A stretch of DNA of 64,000 bases from Clostridia bacterium (GCA_017457215.1 JAFTHU010000009.1:118373-182372); one strand, 5' to 3'; positions 18,724 through 28,289 are shown, counted from the first letter of the stretch. The notes: generated by a model from the sequence alone, not told the origin. A program made the numbers and translations.

Positions 18724-19671
18724 ATGGAAAAAATATCTTTGATTATTCCGTGCTATAACGAAGAAGAATCGTTGCCTTATCTTTTTGCCGAATTGAAAAA
18801 AGTAACGGCGGAAATGAAGGAATATGATTTTGAAATGCTGTTCGTAGACGACGGATCGAAAGATAAGACAATACAGCTTTTGCGGGATATGGGAAAGGAG
18901 GACGCGCGCGTCAAATATATTTCTTTTTCCCGTAATTTCGGTAAGGAAGCGGCTATGTATGCAGGTTTTTGCAACGTAACGGGCGATTACGCCGCCGTTA
19001 TGGACGCCGACATGCAAGACCCACCCTCTCTTTTGCCTAAAATGATGGAAATTATCAAAACGGGCGAATACGACAGCGTGGCAACTCGCCGTGTTACCCG
19101 CCAAGGCGAACCCAAACTCCGTTCGTTCTTTGCTAGAACGTTTTATAAGCTCATTAACAAAGTGTCCGACGCAGATATTGTGGACGGGGCGCGGGATTTC
19201 CGTTTGATGAAGCGTTCTATGGTAGATTCTATCGTCGCCATGAGCGAGCGGGATCGTTTTTCCAAAGGTATTTTCGGGTGGATAGGGTTTAGAACGTATT
19301 GGCTGCCGTACGAGAACGTGGAACGGGTGGCAGGAGAAACCAAATGGAATTTTAAAAAGCTTTTCAAATATTCCGTGGACGGTATCGTGGATTTCTCTGA
19401 CGCACCCTTGAAAATATCCACGGGCTTGGGGGTTTTCTCTTTGCTTGGATTCTTGGGTATGCTGATATTTGCATTAGTGCAAACGATTGCGTATGATTAT
19501 CCTATTATGGGTTGGCCTTTGCTTGTGAGCATTATTTGTCTTTGTACGGGTATGATTCTCTGTTGCTTGGGCGTTGTGGGTATCTATATATCCAAGATAT
19601 TTAAAGAAACAAAACACAGACCACAATTTATTATCGGTGAAACGAATAAAGAGGACGCCGTAAGTAAATAA
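18724..19671 (+). CDS. GT2 polyisoprenyl-phosphate glycosyltransferase (GtrB/CsbB-like)
   Basis: 315-residue membrane-anchored family 2 glycosyltransferase. Catalytic segments: IPCYNEEESL at the N-terminus, VDDGS at 41-45 and DADMQDP at 94-100. Two C-terminal membrane segments (about 237-262 and 272-300) are typical of the GtrB/CsbB/DPM1 group, which load a sugar from a nucleotide donor onto undecaprenyl phosphate on the cytoplasmic face. The ATG at 18724 follows AAAGGAAAG. A GT-C type transferase follows after a terminator. The sugar and acceptor cannot be read from the sequence. Confidence 0.9.
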   Translation: MEKISLIIPCYNEEESLPYLFAELKKVTAEMKEYDFEMLFVDDGSKDKTIQLLRDMGKEDARVKYISFSRNFGKEAAMYAGFCNVTGDYAAVMDADMQDPPSLLPKMMEIIKTGEYDSVATRRVTRQGEPKLRSFFARTFYKLINKVSDADIVDGARDFRLMKRSMVDSIVAMSERDRFSKGIFGWIGFRTYWLPYENVERVAGETKWNFKKLFKYSVDGIVDFSDAPLKISTGLGVFSLLGFLGMLIFALVQTIAYDYPIMGWPLLVSIICLCTGMILCCLGVVGIYISKIFKETKHRPQFIIGETNKEDAVSK

Positions 19672-19678
19672 AAAATAC

Positions 19679-19709
19679 AGACGGCTGCGAGAGATGCAGC
19701 CGTCTTTTC
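19679..19709 (+). terminator. Terminator after the GT2 gene
   Basis: A 10-bp stem AGACGGCTGC (19679-19688) / GCAGCCGTCT (19696-19705) followed by TTT. It lies 26 bp before the next start, so it may attenuate rather than stop expression of the downstream gene. Confidence 0.75.
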
Positions 19710-19734
19710 AAAAGGGTAAAAGGCAGGAAACGGA

Positions 19735-21246
19735 ATGCAAATGCAAGGAAAGGAAAAAATAAAAACGCTGTTGGGAAAAAGCGGCTGGATTTTATATCTG
19801 GCGGCAATTTCCGTCGTGATTGCATTGTTTGCATTCGGCGGGTCGCCTTTTTATCCCATTAACGAGTGGTCGGACCCGAACTGCTTTTTGACGGTAGGCA
19901 GAGCGATGTTGGACGGCAAAGTGATGTATCGGGACATCTACGAACAAAAAGGGCCGTTCGTGTATTTTTTGCACGCAATCGCAGCGCTCATTTCCGGCGA
20001 TTCCTTTTTGGGTGTTTGGATTTTTGAAATTATCAACCTCTTTTTTGTGCTGTTGCTACTCACAAAAATTGTAGGATTATACGGGTACAGCCGACGGATT
20101 TGTTTGTTCGTGGCAACGATGGTGAGTTTGTCTGCTTGTTTCTCGTATGCGATGTCGACGGGGGACAGCGTGGAAGAATTCGTTGCGCCGTTGTACTTAT
20201 GGCTGTTATACGTTACCGTAAAAAATATAAAAGAAAATGCGAAATTTACCATTGGACAATACTTTTTTATTGGCTTGACGTCGGGTATTGTTTTTTGGAG
20301 TAAATTTACGGTGGTGGGTATTTACGTCGGTTGGTTTGCGTATTTTATTTGGCGGAGTGTACGCCGCAAGGAAAGCAAAGAAATCGGTAAAGCCATCGGG
20401 TGGATTGCCTGCGGTGTATTGGTGGCGACGTTGCCTTGTTTGGCGTATTTTTTGGCTACGGGCGCAGTGCGAGATTGGTTGCAAGTGTATTTGTACGACA
20501 ACTTGTTTTTGTATTCTGCCGAGGGGAACATATTGCAAACGTTTGGCAATATGGTAAAAAATATTTGCGTTTCTTTGGTACGTAATCCGCAATATAACTT
20601 GTTTGCTCTGTTTGGAATACTTTGGTTTATTGTAAAGAAACACGGGGAAGAGCGTTGGTTTTTGCTTTGGATATTCTCACTTTTGACGGTGGTGTTGTTT
20701 GTGGGCGGCAGAAATTATCGATACTACGGCTTGCCTTTTTACGTATTTGCGGTATTCGGTTACGTCGCTTTGTTGGAATGCGTGGGTGGGAAACTGATAA
20801 ACATATGGAAACCCGCCAGCGCAGCGTTTTGTGCGGTTATGATAGGGGCGTCGGTAGGATTTTTCTACCAAAACGGGCACGACCATTATATTTTCCGCGA
20901 AAAGGAAGACACGCTGTTTTATCAGGTAGCCGAATATATTGAAGAACACGGCGACGGTACGCCTACTCTTTTAAATTACGGTGGATTGGATAACGGATTT
21001 TATTTAGCGGCGGAACAAGTGCCAAAATTCCGTTTTTTTGCGGAATTGAATATTCCCATGGAAGAAATGAAAGAAGAAATGGAAGAGTATTTAGACGAAA
21101 AACAAGCGGATTTCGTAATTATAAAAAATTGGCAGAATTTAGAAGAACCTATCGACCACCCGAACTACGAGGAGGTGCTCCGTATGGAAGAATGGTCGAG
21201 AAATGAAGAAGTTGAATACGTTTTATATCAAGTTGTAGAAGAATAA
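19735..21246 (+). CDS. GT-C type membrane glycosyltransferase (GT39-like)
   Basis: 503-residue polytopic membrane protein with about ten hydrophobic segments. The first outer loop NEWSDPNCFLTVGRAMLDGK followed by YRDIYEQKGPFVYFLHA is typical of lipid-linked-sugar-dependent transferases (PMT/ArnT-like), in which an acidic residue in this loop is catalytic. The last ~110 residues form a soluble outer domain. It should transfer a sugar from a polyprenyl phosphate to an envelope acceptor, fed by the GT2 enzyme upstream. No GtrA-type flippase gene is present nearby. The exact family and acceptor are uncertain. Confidence 0.75.
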   Translation: MQMQGKEKIKTLLGKSGWILYLAAISVVIALFAFGGSPFYPINEWSDPNCFLTVGRAMLDGKVMYRDIYEQKGPFVYFLHAIAALISGDSFLGVWIFEIINLFFVLLLLTKIVGLYGYSRRICLFVATMVSLSACFSYAMSTGDSVEEFVAPLYLWLLYVTVKNIKENAKFTIGQYFFIGLTSGIVFWSKFTVVGIYVGWFAYFIWRSVRRKESKEIGKAIGWIACGVLVATLPCLAYFLATGAVRDWLQVYLYDNLFLYSAEGNILQTFGNMVKNICVSLVRNPQYNLFALFGILWFIVKKHGEERWFLLWIFSLLTVVLFVGGRNYRYYGLPFYVFAVFGYVALLECVGGKLINIWKPASAAFCAVMIGASVGFFYQNGHDHYIFREKEDTLFYQVAEYIEEHGDGTPTLLNYGGLDNGFYLAAEQVPKFRFFAELNIPMEEMKEEMEEYLDEKQADFVIIKNWQNLEEPIDHPNYEEVLRMEEWSRNEEVEYVLYQVVEE

Positions 21247-21249
21247 GAA

Positions 21250-21278
21250 AATCCCCTCGCAAAAATTGCGAGGGGATT
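21250..21278. terminator. Bidirectional terminator between convergent genes
   Basis: A perfect 13-bp stem AATCCCCTCGCAA (21250-21262) / TTGCGAGGGGATT (21266-21278) with a 3-base loop, flanked by A-rich and T-rich sequence. It serves the GT-C gene (plus) and mnmG (minus). Confidence 0.85.
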
Positions 21279-21284
21279 AATTTA

Positions 21285-23156
21285 TCATTTTACCGTTGCC
21301 AGGTATACCATCAAAACGGAGATGTCGGCGGGGTTTACTCCTGAAATTCTACCTGCCTGTCCAAGGTTAAAAGGCCGAATTCTATCCAACTTCTCCCGCG
21401 CTTCCAAGCGCAAGCCTGCAATCGAGTGATAATCGATATCGGGCGGCAAAAGTTTATCTTCTAAACGTTTTGCTCTTTCTATAATATCCAACCCTTGCTT
21501 TAAATAGCCTTCGTATTTCACGGTGATTTCCGCAGTTTCCAAAACGTTTTTGGGGTATTCGCTAAATACGCCGAAACGAGCCATAATATCTTTTAAAGGG
21601 ATAGAACGTTTAATCATATCCGCATAGGAAACGCCGCCGCTTGGTTCGCTGTAACCGTATTCTGCCAAGAACGTTGTCGCTTCTTTTTGTGGAACGCGCG
21701 TTTGCAACGCCTGCAACAAAGCTTCGTATTTTTCCTTTCTGTCAAGATAACGGGCGTATCGTTCCTTGGTTACAAGCCCCACTTCTTTTCCTTTTTCCGT
21801 CAAGCGGAAATCGGCGTTGTCTTGACGAAGACAAATACGGTGTTCGGCGCGCGAAGTCATCATTCGGTAGGGTTCGTCCGTGCCTTTGGTTACAAGGTCG
21901 TCGATTAAAACGCCGATATAGGCTTCATCGCGTCGGAGCGTAAAAGGAGGGAGTCCGCGCAGCTTTAACGACGCGTTTAATCCTGCCATCAAACCTTGCG
22001 CCGCCGCCTCTTCATAACCCGACGTACCGTTGATTTGTCCTGCTGTGTAAATGCCTTCTATTTTTTTAAATTCTAACGTAGGAAGAACGTCTAAAGTGTC
22101 GATGCAATCGTATTCGATAGCGTAGCCGTAACGCATGATGTCGGCGTGTTCCAATCCTGCGACAGAGGCGTACATTGCCCGCTGTACGTCGTGTGGCATA
22201 GAAGTAGACATACCCTGTACGTACACTTCCAATGTGTCCGCGCCTTCGGGTTCTAAAAAGATTTGGTGGCGTTCCTTATCCTTAAAACGTACCACTTTCG
22301 TTTCGATAGAGGGACAATACCGTGGACCTGCCGACAAAATCGTTCCGTCGTATAAAGGAGAGCGGTCAAGGTTGTCCATGATAATACCGTGCGTTTCCAA
22401 GTTGGTGTAGGTCAAATAGCAGGGCATTTTATTTTCAGGGGGATTGTCGTGCATAAAAGAAAAAGGATAGACGTCCGTATCGCCGTTTTGCACTTCGCAT
22501 TTCGAATAATCTACCGTACGCCCGTCTACGCGCGCAGGCGTACCCGTCTTGAAACGGCGAACGTTAAAACCGAGTTGTATCAGGTTTTCGGTTAAATGTG
22601 TTGCAGGGGCAAACCCGTTCGGACCCGATTTTTGCACAACGTGTCCTGTAATTGTTTCACCGTTGAGATATACCCCCGTGCAGAGGATAGCCGCTTTACA
22701 GGAAATGACGCCGCCGTAACTTGTTTTGACGCCCGTGCATTTTCCGTTTTCGACGAGAATTTCCGAAGCTTCCGCTTGGATAATACGCAAATTTTCCGTG
22801 TTTTCCAACACTCGTTTCATTTCCGCATGATAAGCGTTTTTATCCGATTGTGCGCGCAGGGATTGCACTGCCGCGCCTTTTCCAACGTTCAGCATACGGA
22901 TTTGCAGTGCGGTTTTGTCAGCAACAATACCCATTTCGCCGCCCAACGCGTCAATTTCGCGTACCAAGTGCCCTTTCGCTGTGCCGCCGATAGACGGGTT
23001 GCAGGGGAGAAAAGCGATACTGTCTAAATTGAGCGTTAACAGCGCAGTTTTGATACCCGTGCGCGCTAAAGCCAACGCAGCTTCGCAGCCTGCGTGTCCT
23101 GCGCCGACAACCACGGCGTCAGCGGTATATTCTAAAAACTCGTTCTTCATGGTCAT
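21285..23156 (-). CDS. mnmG: tRNA uridine-34 carboxymethylaminomethyl modification enzyme, FAD subunit
   Basis: Forms, with MnmE, the cmnm5 modification on U34 of tRNA. 623 residues, full length. FAD-binding motif VVGAGHAGCEAALALARTG near the N-terminus; further hallmarks are PCNPSIGGTAKGHLVREIDALGG, GTPARVDG, GYEEAAAQGLMAGLNA and the C-terminal RLEAREKLDRIRPFNLGQAGRISGV. The start at 23156 (MTMKNE) or the ATG two codons later are both possible. It lies 59 bp after dnaA on the same strand and probably shares its transcript. Confidence 0.97.
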   Translation of the reverse strand: MTMKNEFLEYTADAVVVGAGHAGCEAALALARTGIKTALLTLNLDSIAFLPCNPSIGGTAKGHLVREIDALGGEMGIVADKTALQIRMLNVGKGAAVQSLRAQSDKNAYHAEMKRVLENTENLRIIQAEASEILVENGKCTGVKTSYGGVISCKAAILCTGVYLNGETITGHVVQKSGPNGFAPATHLTENLIQLGFNVRRFKTGTPARVDGRTVDYSKCEVQNGDTDVYPFSFMHDNPPENKMPCYLTYTNLETHGIIMDNLDRSPLYDGTILSAGPRYCPSIETKVVRFKDKERHQIFLEPEGADTLEVYVQGMSTSMPHDVQRAMYASVAGLEHADIMRYGYAIEYDCIDTLDVLPTLEFKKIEGIYTAGQINGTSGYEEAAAQGLMAGLNASLKLRGLPPFTLRRDEAYIGVLIDDLVTKGTDEPYRMMTSRAEHRICLRQDNADFRLTEKGKEVGLVTKERYARYLDRKEKYEALLQALQTRVPQKEATTFLAEYGYSEPSGGVSYADMIKRSIPLKDIMARFGVFSEYPKNVLETAEITVKYEGYLKQGLDIIERAKRLEDKLLPPDIDYHSIAGLRLEAREKLDRIRPFNLGQAGRISGVNPADISVLMVYLATVK

Positions 23157-23215
23157 AATCGTTCACAATAATCGACGAACGCGGCGAGCGCCGCGTTGAG
23201 AAATCGGTATATTTT

Positions 23216-24550
23216 TTATTTTTTCAGCACAATATTTTTAATATCGTCAATTTCCTTTTCAATGCGGGAATTGAGTTTCTCCAAATCGCGCATTTTATCG
23301 CGGGCGTACATAATGGTCGTGTGGTCTCTGCCGCCTAAATGTTCCCCGATAACGTCGAGGGGAATGGTCAGCATTTCACACATCAGATAGGCGCAAATCT
23401 GGCGCGCTTTTACAAGGTCAGCCTTTTTGCTTTTGCCAATCAAATCTTCTTTTTTCGTTTTAAAATATCCGCACACAGCGGCAATGATTTTTTCGGGCGA
23501 AACGTCTTCTTCCTCTTCCGCTTCGCTTACCGATTCGTTCAAAGCCTGCTTTGCCAAAGCGAGCGTAATGGGTTGTTCGTGCAGTTTGCTTGCAAAAATA
23601 ACCTTATTCAGTCTGCCTTCCAAGGTACGTACGTCGTGCCCAGAATCGTTTGCCAAAAACTCTAAAACGTCTTCGGAAAGAGAGTATTTTTTATCCATTG
23701 CCTTGCGTTTTAAGATGGCGATTTTCGTTTCGCTGTCGGGCGGTTGGATATCGACAATCATACCCCCCTCGAAGCGTGTGCGAAGTCTGTCTTCCAAAGT
23801 TGCAATTTCTTTGGGCGGACGGTCAGAGGTGATGACGATTTGTTTGTTTTGTGCCGACAGCTCGTTAAAGGTGTGGAAAAGTTCTTCCTGTAACTGCGTA
23901 CGTGCTTTTAAAAATTGAATATCGTCAATCATCAACACGTCCACGTTGCGATAATGTAAACGGAATTTTGCACCCGTTTTTTGGGTGATAGAATCAATTA
24001 AATCGTTCAAAAAATTTTCGCTGGTGGTATAAAGAACCTTTTTTTCGGGTGCAGTTTTTGCCAAATGGTTGGCGATTGCGTGCATAAGGTGCGTTTTGCC
24101 CAAGCCCGATTCCCCGTAGATAAACAAGGGGTTAAAGGTTTCACCGGGGTTTTCCGCAACGGCTTTTGCCGCGGCGTAAACGAATTTGCTTCCCGAACCA
24201 GCCACAAAGGAATCAAAAGTGAAATTCTTATTGATGGGGGAAGTGCGGAACGCTTCGGAAACGTCCTCTTCAAAATCGAGAGGATAATTCAAACTGCCGT
24301 CTACAACGATACGGAAATCGGCAAGACCTAAATCGCATTTCACAATAGCGGAACGCAAAGATTCCGCGTGCTTTCTTTCGATAACGCCCGCAGCCATATC
24401 GGTATGAGCTTTGAGTACGATTTTACGCCCTACGACGTCAATCGGCTCTAATTCTTTTATAAACGCGTTAAAAGAGGACGGATTGATAAGCATCTCCGCC
24501 TTTTCCAAAATTTGTTTCCATAAAAACTGCAACTGCGAATTTTCAGGCAT
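23216..24550 (-). CDS. dnaA: Chromosomal replication initiator DnaA
   Basis: AAA+ initiator that binds DnaA boxes at oriC, 444 residues. Walker A GESGLGKT is at 146-153, Walker B VLMIDDIQFL follows, and the C-terminal box-binding domain has the signature LGGRDHTTIMYARDKM. The N-terminal DnaB/DiaA-interaction domain is present. It is divergent from recF with only 129 bp between start codons and followed by mnmG. The usual dnaA-dnaN adjacency is broken: no dnaN is in this window. Confidence 0.98.
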   Translation of the reverse strand: MPENSQLQFLWKQILEKAEMLINPSSFNAFIKELEPIDVVGRKIVLKAHTDMAAGVIERKHAESLRSAIVKCDLGLADFRIVVDGSLNYPLDFEEDVSEAFRTSPINKNFTFDSFVAGSGSKFVYAAAKAVAENPGETFNPLFIYGESGLGKTHLMHAIANHLAKTAPEKKVLYTTSENFLNDLIDSITQKTGAKFRLHYRNVDVLMIDDIQFLKARTQLQEELFHTFNELSAQNKQIVITSDRPPKEIATLEDRLRTRFEGGMIVDIQPPDSETKIAILKRKAMDKKYSLSEDVLEFLANDSGHDVRTLEGRLNKVIFASKLHEQPITLALAKQALNESVSEAEEEEDVSPEKIIAAVCGYFKTKKEDLIGKSKKADLVKARQICAYLMCEMLTIPLDVIGEHLGGRDHTTIMYARDKMRDLEKLNSRIEKEIDDIKNIVLKK

Positions 24551-24596
24551 TTTTTACCCCCGTGGTAGAATTGTTTACGTACGACCCCTCGTAAAC

Positions 24597-24625
24597 TTGT
24601 TTTTTTCAAAATTATTTGATATAAT
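24597..24625 (+). promoter_or_regulatory. Putative recF promoter
   Basis: TTGTTT (24597-24602), 17 bp, TATAAT (24620-24625). It lies face to face with the putative dnaA promoter, so the two would compete or be co-regulated. Confidence 0.6.
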
Positions 24626-24626
24626 T

Positions 24627-24656
24627 ATAATACAAAATGCGACGAAAAGAAAGCAA
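24627..24656 (-). promoter_or_regulatory. Putative dnaA promoter
   Basis: Minus strand: TTGCTT (24656-24651), 18 bp, TATTAT (24632-24627). The leader would carry an inverted repeat GTTTACG (24573-24579) / CGTAAAC (24590-24596). No TTATNCACA-type DnaA box was found in this 129-bp region. Confidence 0.45.
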
Positions 24657-24679
24657 TTTTGACGGGTTTTTTGAGGATT

Positions 24680-25765
24680 ATGCAAATAAAAAAATTATTC
24701 CTTCAAAATTTCAGAAATTACGAATCGGAAAAATTTGTCTTTTCCGAGGGTTTAAACGTGTTGTTTGGAAAAAATGCGCAGGGTAAAACGAATTGCGCCG
24801 AGGCGGTGTTTTACCTTTGTACGGGTGCTTCCCTGCGTATTCGTCATGATAAACAACTCATTAAAATCGGCGCGGAAAGCGCAAAAATCGTTGCGGAAGC
24901 GGAAAATCGCTACGGAAAAGTTACCATTGAGGCAGATATTTACGAAAACAAGCGGGAAATTCGGGTCAACGGCAGTAAAATTGCAAAAAATGCCGATTTG
25001 ATGGGGCATATTAACAGCGTTTTCTTCTCGCCTGGGGAACTTCGTTTGATTCAGGACGGCCCAGACGAACGGCGTCGGTTTATGAACCTTTCCATTTCGC
25101 AAACTTCGCCTGCTTATTACACGGCGCTTTTGCGGTATAACAAAATTTTAGACCAACGCAACACGCTGTTGAAAAACCGCGATGTTTCCTTGGTTTTAGA
25201 TACGTTGCCCGTTTGGGACGAACAACTTTGCAAATACGCGTCCGTTATTGTAAAAAGACGCGCGGAATTTTTAGAAAAATTAGCGCCTTTTGCCCGAAAA
25301 TATCATGCTTTTTTGACGGACGGAGCGGAGGAATTGATTATAAAACCCGAACGCGTTTACGGCGGGGACGAAGATGAAATAGCAAAGACGCTTTTGCGCC
25401 GTTTGGCAAATAATTACGAAAAGGATTTGCGGCTGGGCTTTACGACGGTAGGACCGCATCGCGACGACTTGGACGTGTTGATTGGCGGCATAGATGCAAA
25501 AGCATATGCTTCGCAAGGGCAAATGCGTACAGCTGCGTTGGCATTGAAACTGTCAGAGCTTGATATTTTTAAAGCCCTTTCTGGGGAAATGCCCGTACTC
25601 GTATTGGACGACGTCATGAGCGAGTTGGATTTAAAACGCCGCAAAAAATTATTGCAATGCACACAAAACGTACAAACCATTCTCACTTGCACGCACACCG
25701 AGCGGGTATTGTACGGCGCGGATTGTAACAAAATCCGTATTGAGAATGGTCGGATAAAAAATTAG
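24680..25765 (+). CDS. recF: DNA replication/repair protein RecF
   Basis: SMC-like ATPase that helps load RecA at ssDNA gaps, 361 residues. Walker A GKNAQGKT at 30-37 after LQNFRNYE; the signature segment YASQGQMRTAALALKLSEL and Walker B PVLVLDDVMSELD are present. The ATG at 24680 follows TGAGGAT; the upstream start at 24659 has no ribosome-binding site. Its usual neighbours dnaN and gyrB are absent here, but it retains linkage with dnaA in a divergent arrangement. Confidence 0.96.
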   Translation: MQIKKLFLQNFRNYESEKFVFSEGLNVLFGKNAQGKTNCAEAVFYLCTGASLRIRHDKQLIKIGAESAKIVAEAENRYGKVTIEADIYENKREIRVNGSKIAKNADLMGHINSVFFSPGELRLIQDGPDERRRFMNLSISQTSPAYYTALLRYNKILDQRNTLLKNRDVSLVLDTLPVWDEQLCKYASVIVKRRAEFLEKLAPFARKYHAFLTDGAEELIIKPERVYGGDEDEIAKTLLRRLANNYEKDLRLGFTTVGPHRDDLDVLIGGIDAKAYASQGQMRTAALALKLSELDIFKALSGEMPVLVLDDVMSELDLKRRKKLLQCTQNVQTILTCTHTERVLYGADCNKIRIENGRIKN

Positions 25766-25884
25766 CGATTGTAAAATCTTGTTTTTATTCGTATAAAAAA
25801 ACCTTATTCGTGTATACTAAAAAAGAAAAATGCCCTACCCATGTCCGCAACGAATACGTACATATCGATTAGGACGGGGAAGTT

Positions 25885-26754
25885 ATGCAAGGAAAAATAC
25901 CAAAGAAAATAAAGACGCTCCTGATTGCGGGCGTTTTTTTCTTTTTCGGGACGGCGAAATTGTATGCGTGCGCATTTTCAAACGGCTTTTCAAACGGATT
26001 TTTAAACGAGTTGCCCGTTGCAGCGGCAAGCAGTGAAAGAGAATCAGAGAATCCGTACGGGTGGGAAAAACTGTCTTCCTACACGACTTATTACGACGAA
26101 AAAGAGCGGGGCAGAGCGGAGAATATCAAAATCGCGGCGGAGTTAATCGATGGAATTACCATACAGGCGTACGGGGAGTTTTCCTTTAACTCTACCGTTG
26201 GACGGCGCACGGCGGAAGCGGGGTTTCAGCAGGCGAAGATAATCGTGAACGGCGAATACGTGCAAGGGGTGGGCGGCGGTGTGTGTCAGGTGAGTACGAC
26301 GTTATACAATGCTGCGTTGAAATCGGGGTTAAAAATTACAGAATTTCATCCGCATAGTTTGCGCGTAGGATACGTGCCGCCCTCTCGCGACGCTATGGTG
26401 TCCACCCAAAGCGATTTGCGTTTTTTTAATCCATACGCGCATCCCGTGCACCTTTCCGCACAAATTTTCAAAGGGGGAATCCGCGTTGTGTTTTTTGGGA
26501 AATCGGACGGTTGTCGTTATGAAATCGTAAGTGCGGCAACGGAAGAAGTTCCGCCCCCGCCTCCCATTGTAAAAGAGGGGGAAGAGGACGGAATATTGCG
26601 TGCGCCAAAAAACGGAATGCGGAGCGAAGCGTATTTGGAAATCTACCGTGGGACGGAGTTGCTTTCGCGGGTGAAACTGCGAGCGGACGAATATCTTGCT
26701 ACGCAAGGGATAATCGTCAAAAAAATTCCGCAGGCGACAAATTACGGGCAATAA
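25885..26754 (+). CDS. VanW-like secreted protein
   Basis: 289 residues. An N-terminal hydrophobic segment (about 8-28) acts as signal peptide or anchor. The VanW domain is clear: TTYYDEKERGRAENIKIAAE, GEFSFNSTVGRRT, GGGVCQVSTTLYNAALKSGL and HPHSLRVGYVPPSRDA. The VanW family is found in some vancomycin clusters and widely in spore formers; its molecular role is unknown. The C-terminal ~60 residues after SAATEEVPPPPP are poorly conserved. No resistance genes accompany it, so drug resistance should not be inferred. The ATG follows GGGGAAG. Confidence 0.88.
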   Translation: MQGKIPKKIKTLLIAGVFFFFGTAKLYACAFSNGFSNGFLNELPVAAASSERESENPYGWEKLSSYTTYYDEKERGRAENIKIAAELIDGITIQAYGEFSFNSTVGRRTAEAGFQQAKIIVNGEYVQGVGGGVCQVSTTLYNAALKSGLKITEFHPHSLRVGYVPPSRDAMVSTQSDLRFFNPYAHPVHLSAQIFKGGIRVVFFGKSDGCRYEIVSAATEEVPPPPPIVKEGEEDGILRAPKNGMRSEAYLEIYRGTELLSRVKLRADEYLATQGIIVKKIPQATNYGQ

Positions 26755-26769
26755 AATACATTCCAACGC

Positions 26770-26798
26770 TTGTCTTTTTTTTGAAAAAATGTTATAAT
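26770..26798 (+). promoter_or_regulatory. SigA-type promoter of asnS
   Basis: TTGTCT (26770-26775), 17 bp, TATAAT (26793-26798). The ~90-base leader contains TCAGGG...CCCTGA pairing (around 26836-26880) but not the conserved T-box bulge sequence. Confidence 0.75.
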
Positions 26799-26894
26799 AA
26801 AACCGTATAAATAAAAGGAGAAACGGGTACGCGTGCGTCAGGGGTAAAAACTTGGCGAAATCACAGCGCAGACCCTGAAAAAAGGCAGGTTATT

Positions 26895-28289
26895 ATGCAG
26901 AGAATTCAGCTTAAAAATCTCAACGAAAATTTGGCGAGTTACGGCGGAAAAACGGTAACGGTAGCGGGCTGGGCGAAGACCATTCGCGATTCCAAGGCGT
27001 TTGGTTTTATCGAACTGAACGACGGCAGTTGTTTTAAAAATACGCAAATCGTATTCGAACGCGCAAATCTTGAAAATTACGACGAAATCGCAAAGGAAAA
27101 CGTAGGTTGCGCGTTGATTGTTACGGGGAAAGTGGAGCTCACCCCCGAAAACAAGCAACCGTATGAAATTAAAGCGACGGAAATCAAGGTAGAGGGCGAA
27201 TCCACCCCCGATTATCCCTTGCAGAAAAAACGCCACAGCGTTGAGTTTTTGCGTGAAATTGCCTATTTGCGTCCGAGAACGAATCTGTTCGGGGCGGCAT
27301 TCCGTATCCGCAGCGAAGCGGCAATCGCTATTCATAAATTCTTCAATGACCGTGGGTTTGTGTACGTGCACACGCCTATCTTGACGGGGAGCGATTGCGA
27401 AGGCGCGGGCGCTATGTTCCAAGTAACGACGTTGGATTTGGACGAGGTTGCAAAATCGGGCAAACCCGTCGATTATAAAAACGACTTTTTCGGGAAAAAG
27501 GCTTCCCTTACCGTATCGGGGCAGTTGAGTGCTGAAACCTACGCAATGGCGTTCGGTAACGTATATACGTTTGGACCTACGTTCCGTGCGGAACACTCTA
27601 ACACTGCCCGCCACGCATCCGAGTTTTGGATGATTGAACCAGAAATGGCGTTTTGTGATTTGAGCGGGGATATGGACGTTGCCGAAGCGATGGTGAAATA
27701 CGTTATCGATTACGTTTGCGAAACTTGCGCGGACGAGCTCAATTTCCTCAATCAATTTGTGGATAAAGGGTTGTTGGAACGTTTGAAAAACGTATCCGAA
27801 AACGCGTTCGTGCGTTTGACGTATACGGAAGCTATTGAAATTTTGAAACAAAACGCCGATAAATTCGACGATAAAAACATTTTCTGGGGAAAAGATTTGC
27901 AGAGCGAACACGAACGCTTTATCACCGAGCAAGTATACAAAAAGCCGGTGTTCCTTACCGATTATCCAAAGGAAATCAAGGCGTTTTATATGAAACAAAA
28001 TCCCGATGGAAAGACGGTTGCGGCAGCGGACTTGCTTGTGCCCGGTATCGGGGAGCTTGTCGGCGGTTCGCAGAGAGAGGATGATTATGATAAGCTTGTT
28101 AAGCGCATTCAAGAATTGGGCATGAACCCTGAAGATTATTGGTGGTATTTGGATTTGCGTCGCTATGGTGGAACGACGCACAGCGGTTTTGGCTTGGGTT
28201 TTGAACGTATGGTAATGTACTTGACGGGGATTGCAAATATCCGCGACGTGTTGCCGTACCCTCGCACGTTTGGCGATATGAAATATTAA
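26895..28289 (+). CDS. asnS: Asparaginyl-tRNA synthetase
   Basis: Class IIb aminoacyl-tRNA synthetase, 464 residues. The N-terminal OB-fold anticodon-binding domain starts [24 protein letters not shown]. Class II motif 2 is [24 protein letters not shown], and motif 3 is [16 protein letters not shown]. The HSNTARH form distinguishes AsnRS from AspRS. The protein has its own promoter. It is followed after 31 bp by plsX. Confidence 0.96.
   Translation: MQRIQLKNLNENLASYGGKTVTVAGWAKTIRDSKAFGFIELNDGSCFKNTQIVFERANLENYDEIAKENVGCALIVTGKVELTPENKQPYEIKATEIKVEGESTPDYPLQKKRHSVEFLREIAYLRPRTNLFGAAFRIRSEAAIAIHKFFNDRGFVYVHTPILTGSDCEGAGAMFQVTTLDLDEVAKSGKPVDYKNDFFGKKASLTVSGQLSAETYAMAFGNVYTFGPTFRAEHSNTARHASEFWMIEPEMAFCDLSGDMDVAEAMVKYVIDYVCETCADELNFLNQFVDKGLLERLKNVSENAFVRLTYTEAIEILKQNADKFDDKNIFWGKDLQSEHERFITEQVYKKPVFLTDYPKEIKAFYMKQNPDGKTVAAADLLVPGIGELVGGSQREDDYDKLVKRIQELGMNPEDYWWYLDLRRYGGTTHSGFGLGFERMVMYLTGIANIRDVLPYPRTFGDMKY

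Noticed and set aside
24551-24679. Origin of replication between dnaA and recF
   Set aside because: No TTATNCACA-type DnaA boxes and no long AT-rich unwinding region were found; only divergent promoters and one inverted repeat.
25780-25820. Promoter with TATACT before the VanW-like gene
   Set aside because: The -10 is reasonable but no -35 lies at 16-18 bp; the TTATTCGTATA-type direct repeat there is too short to interpret.
25885-26754. VanW-like gene as a vancomycin-resistance marker
   Set aside because: No vanR/S/H/A/X-type genes are present; the family is widespread in susceptible spore formers.
26799-26894. T-box element upstream of asnS
   Set aside because: The conserved T-box AGGGTGGNACCGCG-type segment and a terminator are both missing.
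27755-27775. DnaA-box-like TGTGGATAA inside asnS
   Set aside because: Single 9-mer in a coding region, consistent with codon use, with no neighbouring boxes.
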